A stretch of DNA of 64,000 nucleotides from assembly GCA_050291365.1 (NCBI GenBank), contig JBNKJS010000029.1, positions 1 through 64,000 of the forward strand, written 5' to 3'. Position 1 is the first letter of the stretch. The number at the start of each line of letters is the position of its first letter. Origin of the DNA: JAAGZL01 sp050291365. Its GTDB lineage: Bacteria > Pseudomonadota > Gammaproteobacteria > Chromatiales > Chromatiaceae. The position numbers and the translations under genes were made by a program. This document shows positions 55,526 to 63,106 of this stretch, piece by piece. Below the pieces are notes generated by a model. That model did no database searches. It saw only the letters and a program-made list of their open reading frames with translations, and was not told the origin of the DNA.

Positions 55526-56332
55526 CTAATAAGATGGTCTTGGAGTAGCTTGTGATTCATAATCGTTTCGTGGCCGCGGGGTTGGAGTAATAATAGGCCC
55601 AGGATCATGCACCGGCGCATTCTTTATTTTCTCGTAGTAAATATCCAGTAAATGATTTTGAGTTGCTACCGTTAATGCAATAGATTTAAGCACTTCCCAA
55701 TACATACTATTTGCTAATGTTCGACTATCATTTTTGTAAGATTCAAAAAGGTTTCTCATAGTACCGCTTATTATTCTTCTCTTATTTTTCATATATTGCA
55801 TGGTCTGATCTCGATTTAATCTAGCCATATTTTTTGAGTACTCACCAACTATAAACGGCCAATCCTTCGCGGTTGTAACCCTTCCAGACTTTAATAAATC
55901 CTCAGCCATCTTTCTTACATATCTTCCCCTTGATTTATGAAAAAAATCATCAACAGATTTTGAAGGATCACCAAAATCCTGGACGTAATGAAAACAGTGA
56001 GCAAGGTTCTCCATAGATAAGCGATATTCTCCTGTTTTATATCGCCTAATAGCCCAATCAAAAGCACGATTTGCTCTTGATTTAGCTCTGCCATGAGTTA
56101 ACTCATTTTTATTATGATCGGGATCTGTAGCTGAATGTATAAAGTCTTGCCGATATCTTGAATGTTGATAGCTAGGAAAGTTGGTTGCTTGCATAATTTT
56201 ATAGAAACGATCAGCAGAAAGCCCTGAAATCATGGGATGGATTTGCGTCCACCACGCTAAGGAAGTCAAAGGAAAGAGAAAAAACAGAATTATAAAAACT
56301 GAAACTTTTTTGATTTTATTCATCATTTCCAT
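55526..56332 (-). CDS. Secreted zinc-dependent phospholipase C / S1-P1 nuclease-like protein
   Basis: 268 aa. A signal peptide ends ...FPLTSLA, leaving WWTQIH at the new N-terminus; enzymes of this superfamily use the terminal Trp and a following His as zinc ligands. DPDHNKNELTH and NLAHCFHYVQDFGDPS carry further His and Asp (H-x3-D). The C-terminal tail (PVHDPGPIITPTPRPRNDYE) is proline-rich and probably disordered. Catalytic activity is plausible, not shown. The ATG lies inside the dispersed repeat that also occurs at 62.5 kb. Confidence 0.6.
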   Translation of the reverse strand: MEMMNKIKKVSVFIILFFLFPLTSLAWWTQIHPMISGLSADRFYKIMQATNFPSYQHSRYRQDFIHSATDPDHNKNELTHGRAKSRANRAFDWAIRRYKTGEYRLSMENLAHCFHYVQDFGDPSKSVDDFFHKSRGRYVRKMAEDLLKSGRVTTAKDWPFIVGEYSKNMARLNRDQTMQYMKNKRRIISGTMRNLFESYKNDSRTLANSMYWEVLKSIALTVATQNHLLDIYYEKIKNAPVHDPGPIITPTPRPRNDYESQATPRPSY

Positions 56333-56420
56333 GTCTCGTTATCAAGATAAGCAAATCGGGACATAATTTGCATATTCCACTTAGTATATCCATCTTAATA
56401 GTAGGGTCAATATTGGTTTT
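56332..56420. repeat. Repeat shared with 62485-62575
   Basis: TGTCTCGTTATCAAGATAAG, TTTGCATATTCCACTTAGTA and GGGTCAATATT at this site match TGTCTCGTTATTAATATCAG, TTTGCTACTTCCATTCAGTA and TGGTCAATATT at 62.5 kb. Followed directly by a copy of the CTGTCCCCGGAATT-ended element. Confidence 0.6.
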
Positions 56421-56454
56421 GTTAGTCTGCTCAGTGCCGAAAGTGCCTATTAGG

Positions 56455-56505
56455 CTGCGCCCAACCAAAAGCTTAAGTTGAATTAAGTAAGCTGTCCCCG
56501 GAATT
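56455..56505. repeat. 51-nt exact repeat with CTGTCCCCGGAATT end
   Basis: Identical to 58473-58523 over 51 nt, from CTGCGCCCAACCAAAAGC through AATTAAGTAAGCTGTCCCCG to GAATT. Coding sequence of the gluconolactonase remnant begins immediately after its end, so it looks like a mobile-element border. Confidence 0.8.
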
Positions 56506-56754
56506 CCTGGTTTCACCGACGGGTTGCGCTGCGACGCCGAGGGGAATATCTGGTGCTCCATGGGTCGGGCGGTCCCGAAGGAGGATGGCGTTCGCTGCTA
56601 CAGTCCCGAAGGAGAGCTGCTCGGCAAGATCCATATACCGGAGACCGTAGCCAATCTGACCTTTGGCGGCATGAAACGAAATAGACTCTACATCTGCGGT
56701 TCGACATCGCTCTACGCGTGCCACACCAACGCTACGGGCGCGATGAAGCCGTGA
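56506..56754 (+). pseudogene. 3' fragment of an SMP-30/gluconolactonase gene
   Basis: The plus strand encodes GFTDGLRCDAEGNIWCSMGR, then DGVRCYSPEGELLGKIHIPE, TVANLTFGGMKRNRLYICGS and TSLYACHTNATGA, the C-terminal quarter of the SMP-30/gluconolactonase family, ending TGA at 56754. The N-terminal three quarters are missing: upstream sequence changes at 56505/56506 to the 51-nt repeat. The fragment is far more GC-rich than its surroundings and keeps a strong terminator. No start codon suits it. Confidence 0.82.
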
Positions 56755-56780
56755 TCCGGCCGGCTAGCCGAAAGGTAAAA

Positions 56781-56809
56781 CCCGGGTCAGGTAAGACCCG
56801 GGGTTTTTT
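56781..56809 (+). terminator. Rho-independent terminator, possibly bidirectional
   Basis: An 8-bp perfect stem CCCGGGTC/GACCCGGG (56781-56788, 56795-56802) is followed by six Ts on the plus strand. It ends the gluconolactonase remnant. On the minus strand TTTT also follows, so it may serve the VPLPA-CTERM gene ending at 56841. Confidence 0.88.
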
Positions 56810-56840
56810 CGGTTTTTTCTATTGTGTTCTGGATTATGTT

Positions 56841-57725
56841 CTATGATCGTCGGCCGCCATCTTTCCTACGTTTGAACCCAAGTAAACCTGCGAGCCCAGA
56901 GCCAAACAACCAGACAGCAGCCGGTACCGGCACTGGTGATGCATTAGGGTTTCCGAGTGCGGTGAGGTTTGATGTATCCCTAAATGCCATGGTGAAGGTG
57001 TGGGCGGCATCGGCATCTCCGCCAAAGGTCAAGGCCTCTAAAGCGGCGAAAATCATAAATTCTTCACCAGCATCTACAGTAAACGATACCGTCTCTGTCA
57101 GGGTCTGTTCGCCAGGAGAGCTTATATCAATATATGGGAACACAACATTCCGACCTACTAAGGCCGCCCCATCAGCAAAGGCAAGGCCGCCATGGCTAAA
57201 ACCAAGTTCAGGCAGTAATTGATGGCAGTCACTGGAGCTGCTGCAATCACTACGGTCATCTACGATGTGTGAGCCGGCATATACCTGGAAGATTGCATCT
57301 ATATAATTGCTGGTTGACGCTCCGTCATTAATTATGCCATGCAGGGTCAGGTCGATGGTATAGGTTTGGCTAGTGCCAGAATTATTTTGATAGGCCTGAT
57401 AGGCGTATGCTTCGCCAGATATACTAGGATCATCACCATCACCACCTACATAATGGGCTTCCGCCTTGAGTACTGGGGTAAGCGCACCCCAATCGAAACT
57501 GGCCTCTGCGCTGTAGGTGTGTGGATTCAGTGTTGTACCGGAGACCGATTGTGTTGTCACCTGATTTCCGGAGACGCTGGCAGAAGATACACCATACCCG
57601 CCATCTGTATGCGAACCCCATAAACCGCCTTTGGCCAGAGCGCCTATATTACCAACATTTATAGTGCCTGCATGAGATGAGCCTATAGTCAAGCAGATGA
57701 GAACGGCAAGTATTATTCTTTTCAT
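56841..57725 (-). CDS. VPLPA-CTERM secreted protein 2
   Basis: 294 aa. Signal peptide MKRIILAVLICLTIGSSHAG, a beta-rich mature part with a likely disulfide (DRSDCSSSSDCHQ), and a sorting tag VPVPAAVWLFGSGLAGLLGF followed by KRRKDGGRR. The overall style (SISGEAYAYQAYQNNSGTSQ, TLTETVSFTVDAGEEFMIFA) is that of proteins secreted with a PEP-CTERM/exosortase system. Downstream terminator at 56781-56809. A 56-aa frame with a strong ribosome site lies 46 nt upstream and may share its transcript. Confidence 0.85.
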   Translation of the reverse strand: MKRIILAVLICLTIGSSHAGTINVGNIGALAKGGLWGSHTDGGYGVSSASVSGNQVTTQSVSGTTLNPHTYSAEASFDWGALTPVLKAEAHYVGGDGDDPSISGEAYAYQAYQNNSGTSQTYTIDLTLHGIINDGASTSNYIDAIFQVYAGSHIVDDRSDCSSSSDCHQLLPELGFSHGGLAFADGAALVGRNVVFPYIDISSPGEQTLTETVSFTVDAGEEFMIFAALEALTFGGDADAAHTFTMAFRDTSNLTALGNPNASPVPVPAAVWLFGSGLAGLLGFKRRKDGGRRS

Positions 57726-57771
57726 TTACGTTTGCTCCTACGGGTTGTACGAATATAGAGAATGATGGTTT

Positions 57772-57942
57772 CTAACTATGCGAATCAACTTGTTGTTTTC
57801 GAAGCTTATGCATTAACAAACTGCAATCTAATGGAAAAAGATAGGTATTTGTTTTCGCGAATGCTGTAGATAGCGCAGCTATCGGAGCCAGAGGCCTGAC
57901 CATAGCCGGTTTGACATAATCCCTGTTAATTGTAGCCTCCAT
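57772..57942 (-). CDS. 56-aa peptide with strong ribosome site, unrecognised
   Basis: ATG 57942 is preceded by GGGGAGGGAAA. The peptide begins MEATINRDYVKPAMVRPLAP, followed by IAALSTAFAKTNTYLF, a Cys, and a basic end. TTGAAA, a 17-nt spacer and GATTAT lie upstream on the same strand. The YVKPAM start vaguely resembles leader peptides of some modified peptides, but no modifying enzyme is nearby. A regulatory leader ORF for the VPLPA-CTERM gene behind it is another option. Confidence 0.45.
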   Translation of the reverse strand: MEATINRDYVKPAMVRPLAPIAALSTAFAKTNTYLFPLDCSLLMHKLRKQQVDSHS

Positions 57943-58569
57943 TTTCCCTCCCCTTTTCTCGTATTTTTTTAATCCATACACAATAATCCTCTAGTTTCCC
58001 ACTGTTTTCAACACACTCTGACATCCCAAAACAACAACCAGGTCTTTCTGTGACAGAATTCACGGCTTGAGAGCATCAACAATAGGTGAGGACTAATATC
58101 ATCGAATGATATTTATATTTGTAGTTTCCTCCCGCCGCAAGGATGGAAACTTAATTGTGGTACGTAACTGCAATATGCCATTAGATGCATACAAGAAAAA
58201 ACGGAAGGAAACATCCCTCCGTTTTGCTGTTTCAACTACATAAGAGCACTACTACAAGGCACACTCCAAACTAAACTCACCTAACCTTGTGAATACAACC
58301 TCCGGATCACTGACTTCAGCATATTTGACGGGAAAAGGGGACGCATTTATTTCTATATGAAACTGCATCCTGCCTTATCACTTTACTCTGCTTTCAATGG
58401 AGGATATAAGGCCAATCGCCTCAGATAAAGCACTCACCTAATGACCGCTTAGTGCCGATAGTGACTATTAGTCTGCGCCCAACCAAAAGCTTAAGTTGAA
58501 TTAAGTAAGCTGTCCCCGGAATTGGGAATTCCCAATTCCTCCTTAGATAACCTGCAAACAAGGAAATAA
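57943..58569. repeat. Gene-free stretch with terminator, repeat copy 5 and a palindrome
   Basis: 58333-58523 is a repeat copy: AAAAGGGGACGCATTTATTT, CATCCTGCCTTATCAC, AGATAAAGCACTCACCTAAT, GTGCCGATAGTGACTATT and the exact 51-nt end at 58473-58523. A perfect 22-nt palindrome GGAATTGGGAA/TTCCCAATTCC follows at 58518-58539. A 46-codon plus frame at 58106 lacks a ribosome site. 57943-58190 otherwise holds the possible promoter of the 56-aa frame. Confidence 0.65.
58196..58223 (-). terminator. Terminator-like hairpin
   Basis: AACGGAAGG pairs with CCCTCCGTT (one A-C mismatch) around AAACAT; six Ts follow on the minus strand. It lies 350 nt after the third VPLPA-CTERM gene. Confidence 0.6.
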
Positions 58570-59403
58570 TTAGGCTGATCGTTTGCACAATTTTCTTAAG
58601 CCGACTAATCCTGCAATCGCTGATACAAATAACCAACCAGCTGCAGGCAATGGCACAACTGTAAACTTCAACTGTTCAGCGCCGAGATGTAAATCAATAC
58701 CCCCTACAGCTCCGGTAGATGCGATAGGATTGAATGGACTTTGAAATATAGCCCCACCGTCCAGACTAAAATCTCCAGTGAACAGATCCGAACTATCTGA
58801 GAAGTATAAGCGCAGCAAAATATTGTCTGTTATATCTTCAGGTAAAATTGATACACCTTGTGCAAAGACATCACCTTCTTCCGCGTCTCCAAAAAATCCG
58901 AAGAGTATTCCAAGACCTTGGGGTACTCCGAGAAAATCTGATACGGTCTGGCTAAAGTTGTAGACCATTATATGAATATGTCCGTCAGTTCCACTGAGTG
59001 TGAAATTCATATTGTATAACTGGTCTGTATCTGGGATGGAAGGGGACCAGGTTGAGGTTGCTTGAAAATCACCTAATCCATTTACTGCTAAGTTTTCAAT
59101 AGCAGCGTAAGACATCTCGCTAGATAAACGCATGCCGCCAGTCTTTATTATCTGCTCAACTCCACCAGGACTGCTAAGGGTCAGCATACCGTTTGATTCT
59201 ACTACTGTTGGTTCGTATATATCCCAAGACGACCCAATAACACCATCATCGAATTCATCAATAAAGTTCCCTGATATATTTCCAGCGGCTGAGAATCGTT
59301 CTACGCTGAAAGCGTATGAAGATGCGGCGGCGTTATTGGTAAATATGAGCAGAACGCTCACTATCAGAAATGTTACAACAATCGTACAATGTACCTGCGT
59401 CAT
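58570..59403 (-). CDS. VPLPA-CTERM secreted protein 3
   Basis: 277 aa. Signal sequence with IVVTFLIVSVLLIFTNNAAA, a lectin-like beta-sandwich region of unknown family (FIDEFDDGVIGSSWDIYEPT, SGTDGHIHIMVYNF, LLRLYFSDSSDLFTGDFSLD) and a tag VVPLPAAGWLFVSAIAGLVG then LRKLCKRSA. The order DEFDD...W resembles carbohydrate-binding sandwich modules, but that is a guess. Flanked on both sides by dispersed repeat copies 5 and 6. Confidence 0.8.
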   Translation of the reverse strand: MTQVHCTIVVTFLIVSVLLIFTNNAAASSYAFSVERFSAAGNISGNFIDEFDDGVIGSSWDIYEPTVVESNGMLTLSSPGGVEQIIKTGGMRLSSEMSYAAIENLAVNGLGDFQATSTWSPSIPDTDQLYNMNFTLSGTDGHIHIMVYNFSQTVSDFLGVPQGLGILFGFFGDAEEGDVFAQGVSILPEDITDNILLRLYFSDSSDLFTGDFSLDGGAIFQSPFNPIASTGAVGGIDLHLGAEQLKFTVVPLPAAGWLFVSAIAGLVGLRKLCKRSA

Positions 59404-59498
59404 AGCTCACCTCCATTTTCTTCCATTAAAGGAACTTACTGACGACTAGCGACATACGTTACAATTCTTGCGAATTTAGTTGTGAATAGATTTCTTTA

Positions 59499-59662
59499 CG
59501 GGAACGCATCCTGCCTTATATTCTAACCATACTTTTTATGCAGGATATCAGGCTAGTCGCCTTAGATAAAGCACTTTCCTAATGTCCGTTTTGTGCTGTG
59601 AGTTCAACCGGTTTGCGACCAAAGCAGATATCGTGTCGCTTGCATCAATAGCCGGTGCCGAC
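59499..59662. repeat. Dispersed intergenic repeat, copy 6
   Basis: GGGAACGCATCCTGCCTTAT, GATATCAGGCTAGTCGCCTT, AGATAAAGCACTTTCCTAAT and then 55 nt (59608-59662) matching 53873-53927 with one mismatch. Confidence 0.7.
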
Positions 59663-59699
59663 CCAAACCGGACTTTTCATTTAAGTCTGTCCCTCAGGT

Positions 59700-60728
59700 T
59701 TAGTCTGACTGCATCCACAATTCTTCCTCATCATCATAAACGGCAGAACTGGTAGAAAATATGCTGTCATCTTCTAGCTTGCACATTATTCTGGGTATTT
59801 CGTCCATATTTTCGTCATATAGATCTTCGCAAACCAAGAACAGCTGCTTGTCGATTTCCCCGAGATAAAATACCGGGCAAAGATAGTGGCAACGTATAAG
59901 AATCTCCTTGTCGTCAATATTGATAGAAGGATATGTCCTTGAATCATCCATAAATCTAAATTTAAACCAATTTGTATCTAGAACTTTTTTCAGAAATGTT
60001 TGAGATTCATCTTTTAAATATCTACTTTTGATTTTGCAAAACAGATCTAAAAACACTTGCGGATGCAGGAAGGTTTCACTTTTAAATGATACGCTTTTAA
60101 GAATGTCATCTTGCTCCCAATCTTTAGAAGATATATGTTTGCTAATAACACACTCTTCACCTGCTAGTTCAAGCTCCATAGATTCGCTAATTTTTAAGTC
60201 GATCTCATCACTATAAATTACGCTGTCATCCTTCTCATCTATTAACTTTTTGTCATCTACTGCGTCAGTAATTCTTGAATGATCCTCTTTTGTCTTTGAC
60301 TGAGTATGCCTTTTGTCTTTTAAACGCAGAACAAAAAAGACTACGAGACAAAAGGTAAATGCACCCAAGCCAACATATAGAGGATGTTTTTGTTCTGTGA
60401 TATTACCGCTTATCCCCGAAACTTCTGGTTCTACTTTTAAGTATTTTATATCAACCTGGTCGAGCTTCTCGGTGTCGTAATAAAGTTTCTTTGATACGGT
60501 GAACTCTTTCCTATATATGATTTTCCTTGATGGCTGATAGTCAATAACAAGCTTATAGCTTGCCCTCCCCAACCCAGTATTTAATATATGCCTACTGCTA
60601 ACCTTCCCTTGTATTGTTTCTCCCTTGGACTCCAAACTACTAATTTTAGAATAATCTACCAAACCCATAACAAGGATTACAATTCCGAACAAAAGGATAA
60701 TATGTCTTATTTTTTTTAAGAAATTCAT
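59700..60728 (-). CDS. Membrane protein of unknown function
   Basis: 342 aa. Helix 1 at about 8-26 (IILLFGIVILVMGLVDYS), an extracytoplasmic part of about 85 residues resembling DUF3592-type domains (GKVSSRHILNTGLGRASYKL, PEVSGISGNI), helix 2 at about 117-137 (YVGLGAFTFCLVVFFVLRL), then a long cytosolic tail of about 200 residues with no known domain. AT-rich. It lies alone between repeat copy 6 and the possible cassette genes. Confidence 0.68.
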   Translation of the reverse strand: MNFLKKIRHIILLFGIVILVMGLVDYSKISSLESKGETIQGKVSSRHILNTGLGRASYKLVIDYQPSRKIIYRKEFTVSKKLYYDTEKLDQVDIKYLKVEPEVSGISGNITEQKHPLYVGLGAFTFCLVVFFVLRLKDKRHTQSKTKEDHSRITDAVDDKKLIDEKDDSVIYSDEIDLKISESMELELAGEECVISKHISSKDWEQDDILKSVSFKSETFLHPQVFLDLFCKIKSRYLKDESQTFLKKVLDTNWFKFRFMDDSRTYPSINIDDKEILIRCHYLCPVFYLGEIDKQLFLVCEDLYDENMDEIPRIMCKLEDDSIFSTSSAVYDDEEELWMQSD

Positions 60729-60951
60729 GTACGAATTAAATCTCCAGAATTTTATAACACCATCTTAATGTGGGCTTTGCTCCTATAAATGCCCGAAGCT
60801 GTCTTTAGGGATCTGCTTATATGGGATCTATTATCGCTTGCCAATCTATGAATTACTGACCTTCAAAGTGGCGCTAGTTTAGTCGAGGCGAATTCGAGGT
60901 CCCAGCCCGTGTGGCGGACGATCTTGGCCGAATGGTTATATGTAGAATACC

Positions 60952-61287
60952 TCACCAATAACTCCATTGCTGATACCAAAATGCAACCAGATCTAAATTT
61001 GGAGCGTCACTTTTTGATGATGCGCCTAAACCGTTTTTGAACAATACAGCCACTACAAAAGCGATGGATACAGCAGGTAACACCGTTAAGAGCCAATGTT
61101 TATTTTTTATTGCTTTATACAAAGCAATGAGCGCAAAAGGACATAGCAACACGCCCCACATTGCAGCTTCATTATTCCATATCATGGACCATTGCAACCC
61201 ACCATATAAAATAAAATGTAATAACCCAAGAAAGCTTGGGACTATCGGGAGAAGTGCTAAAGCTGTATTAATTGCGCATTTTTTCAT
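60952..61287 (-). CDS. Small membrane protein (111 aa), possible integron cassette gene
   Basis: Three likely membrane helices (INTALALLPIVPSFLGLLHF, AAMWGVLLCPFALIALYKAI, WLLTVLPAVSIAFVVAVLF). No family recognised. The ATG lies 7 nt after a GTTATGC core site (61295-61301), the spacing expected for a cassette gene. Behind the stop, CATATAACCATTCGGCCAAG resembles the start of an attC but its core has one mismatch. Confidence 0.6.
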   Translation of the reverse strand: MKKCAINTALALLPIVPSFLGLLHFILYGGLQWSMIWNNEAAMWGVLLCPFALIALYKAIKNKHWLLTVLPAVSIAFVVAVLFKNGLGASSKSDAPNLDLVAFWYQQWSYW

Positions 61288-61294
61288 TTTTTAA

Positions 61295-61301
61295 GCATAA
61301 C
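61295..61301 (-). promoter_or_regulatory. Integron core-site-like GTTATGC
   Basis: Matches GTTRRRY on the minus strand, 7 nt before ATG 61287. A GAGAC/GTCTC hairpin lies about 13 nt upstream of it. A full attC partner (RYYYAAC) was not found here, so this would be a partial site. Confidence 0.4.
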
Positions 61302-61344
61302 AGCTGTATTAACGAGACCCACTGTCTCGCTATATATTTCTTTG

Positions 61345-61821
61345 CTAATTTTTTCTTGAGAAATAGGTATTTACGCCACCAATCCGAACGTCAAAAGAGT
61401 TATTATCCTCCGACCAAGATATATTTCCTGATTCTTTGTAGTTCATTTTACCGCCTCCCATTGGACCACCTGAATTTGTGAAATGAAGCCTAAGGTTGTT
61501 ACCATTCAAAATCCAAGAACCTGTCCTCCACACAACCAACTTTCCACCATAGTATTCTTCTGACCTCATCCTTCCACCTGATTTGAACTCATAAATTTTA
61601 TTGCGTTCACTCCATTTGCCAATGAGCGGATTTTTAACAATAGATTTTTCTTCTTCGCCATCTGTATTTTGTTTTATTGTGTCTAGTTTAATTATTTCAG
61701 CGTTTGCACTACATGGTTTATCTGAAAATATTAATTCTCTCTCATTATTTCTACACTTATAAATATCTGAGGTAGCATCGAAACTAATAAGAAATAATAA
61801 TATAAGCAGATATTTATTCAT
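61345..61821 (-). CDS. Secreted DUF4124-like protein, possible cassette gene
   Basis: 158 aa from ATG 61821: signal peptide MNKYLLILLFLISFDATS, then DIYKCRNNERELIFSDKPCS, the Cys-bearing start of DUF4124 proteins, and a second part (PLIGKWSERNKIYEFKSGGR, VVWRTGSWILNGNNLRLHF) like a small lipocalin-type barrel. The frame upstream of 61821 reads through the attC-like element and is not coding. The ATG sits 19 nt after the attC-like element. Confidence 0.65.
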   Translation of the reverse strand: MNKYLLILLFLISFDATSDIYKCRNNERELIFSDKPCSANAEIIKLDTIKQNTDGEEEKSIVKNPLIGKWSERNKIYEFKSGGRMRSEEYYGGKLVVWRTGSWILNGNNLRLHFTNSGGPMGGGKMNYKESGNISWSEDNNSFDVRIGGVNTYFSRKN

Positions 61822-61840
61822 GCCAAGCTCCGATTTGATG

Positions 61841-61927
61841 GCATAATGCGTTGTTATGGGCCGATCCGCCACAATGCGGAGGAGCGGCCCAGTAAGCGAA
61901 GCGAACGACTGGAACAAATTGTTATGC
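61841..61927 (-). other. attC-like recombination site
   Basis: Minus strand: GCATAAC (61921-61927, RYYYAAC) then AATTTGTTCCAGTCG, an inner imperfect stem GGGCCG/CGGCCC, AACAACG and ATTATGC (61841-61847, one mismatch to GTTRRRY). TGTT/AACA extends the outer pairing. The stop codon TAA of the gene in front lies inside GCATAAC, a cassette hallmark. Length 87 nt, within the normal attC range. Note that the plus strand GTTATGC at 61921 is a perfect core. Confidence 0.6.
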
Positions 61928-62374
61928 ATTATTTGCCTGCAAAGTAACCATTTCGACTCCGCTACCGTTGAATTGGTAATGAACCGAATAATTTCCAAAG
62001 TTAAATTTTGCCCATTCCGGTATAGAACCAAACAACCCATCCTCTTTAGCAGCTTGATGCACTATAGGGATATTGCGCTCTTTAGCATAAGCGACAGCAT
62101 CATTTCCTGTATTAAACGGAGCCTCTCTAGGGTCTTCCCCATCAAAGGGGTTGTAACCAGAATGGTTTACTGGTTTCATGAGAATGCATGTTAACTTTTG
62201 CGTGGTATCAAATAGAAACACCAGGCCCATTTCTGGTATTTCAGCATGAAATCGGTCTTCAATATTTTCATTGCAACGATCGCACTCATAGCAAACCGTA
62301 ACGTCATAAGTCTCAAAAAGATCATTTAAAAAATCAGATTTAAGACTCTGACCTAGAGTATCCACATATTTCAT
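61922..62374 (-). CDS. Hypothetical protein (150 aa), possible cassette gene
   Basis: No signal peptide; CYECDRCNENIEDRF near residues 28-42 has a CxxC. GLVFLFDTTQKLTCILMKPV (about 50-69) recalls small immunity-type proteins of polymorphic toxin systems, an uncertain likeness. The stop TAA is inside the attC-like core at 61921-61927. The ATG is 7 nt after a GTTAGGC core (62382-62388). Both borders thus fit a mobile cassette. Confidence 0.62.
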   Translation of the reverse strand: MKYVDTLGQSLKSDFLNDLFETYDVTVCYECDRCNENIEDRFHAEIPEMGLVFLFDTTQKLTCILMKPVNHSGYNPFDGEDPREAPFNTGNDAVAYAKERNIPIVHQAAKEDGLFGSIPEWAKFNFGNYSVHYQFNGSGVEMVTLQANNA

Positions 62375-62381
62375 TTTGTAT

Positions 62382-62388
62382 GCCTAAC
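62382..62388 (-). promoter_or_regulatory. Integron core-site-like GTTAGGC
   Basis: A perfect GTTRRRY on the minus strand, 7 nt before ATG 62374. The preceding CTGTCTGTTTAGTAACT is closely matched before the gene at 55368 (CTGTTCGTTTAGTAACT), where the core is altered to ATTAGAG. Confidence 0.45.
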
Positions 62389-62701
62389 AGTTACTAAACA
62401 GACAGCTCTTGTCCGTATAACAATATAAGTTAAAAAAAATATATGGTGGTAACTGACTGTTATTATTTGAATTCATAATCTCCTTGTCTCGTTATTAATA
62501 TCAGCAAATCAGGGCCCTGATTTGCTACTTCCATTCAGTATATCCCCTTCAATATTATGGTCAATATTTGATGATTGTTTAGTCCGGTTTGTGCTGTTTC
62601 CAGTCTATTGTTTGCCCTATAGCTCATAACAACATTTCTTGAGACACAAAAAAGGCCCGCATGATTGCGGGCCCATGATAATTAACCAATAGGTTATAAG
62701 A
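62389..62701. repeat. Gene-free stretch with dispersed repeat
   Basis: 62485-62575 matches 56332-56420 (see there). GTCCGGTTTGTGCTGTTTCC at about 62,580 is a remnant of the repeat family found at 59.6 kb. The right end is the yegP terminator. No frame of interest. Confidence 0.55.
62648..62673 (-). terminator. Rho-independent terminator of the yegP-like gene
   Basis: 8-bp perfect stem GGCCCGCA/TGCGGGCC (62654-62661, 62666-62673) with a TGAT loop, then TTTTTT on the minus strand, 28 nt after the stop. Confidence 0.9.
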
Positions 62702-63037
62702 TCAAGCGGTGGAGTCATCTACCTTGGCACCGGGAGCATTCTTCTTTACCGATTCAATACCACCGTCCCGTGCCTTTGCTGATTCGTATGATTGACTGGT
62801 ACCTATAACCTGGTTGTTTCCTGCTTTCAGGTTGAACGAGTACTTTCCTCCCTTGGTTTCTTTTCGCTCATAGCGTGCATCATCAGGCGCGTTCTTTTTT
62901 ACTGATTCAATGCCATTGGTGCAACTGGACTTTGCCTTGTAGCCTTCGCTAGCAAGAATATTCTGACCATTACTTGCTTTAAGGCGAAAACGAAATGCGC
63001 CGGATTTGTCTTTATAAATTTCAAATTTACTTGCCAT
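62702..63037 (-). CDS. yegP: YegP-family protein (DUF1508 duplicated)
   Basis: 111 aa with two tandem DUF1508 units: FEIYKDKSGAFRFRLKASNG...SEGYKAKSSCTNGIESVKKN and YERKETKGGKYSFNLKAGNN...SQSYESAKARDGGIESVKKN. The length and build match E. coli YegP. Function unknown; small cytosolic protein. AGGGGTATAAAC precedes the ATG, and a strong terminator ends the transcript. Confidence 0.92.
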   Translation of the reverse strand: MASKFEIYKDKSGAFRFRLKASNGQNILASEGYKAKSSCTNGIESVKKNAPDDARYERKETKGGKYSFNLKAGNNQVIGTSQSYESAKARDGGIESVKKNAPGAKVDDSTA

Positions 63038-63106
63038 GTTTATACCCCTCTAGTCCTGAGTTTGTGTTGGCATTCTTGTGCAATCAGATAGAGTCACACA
63101 GAATTC

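Noticed and set aside
58106..58246. 46-codon plus-strand frame in the gap before the third VPLPA-CTERM gene
   Set aside because: No ribosome binding site and it runs through a terminator-like hairpin.
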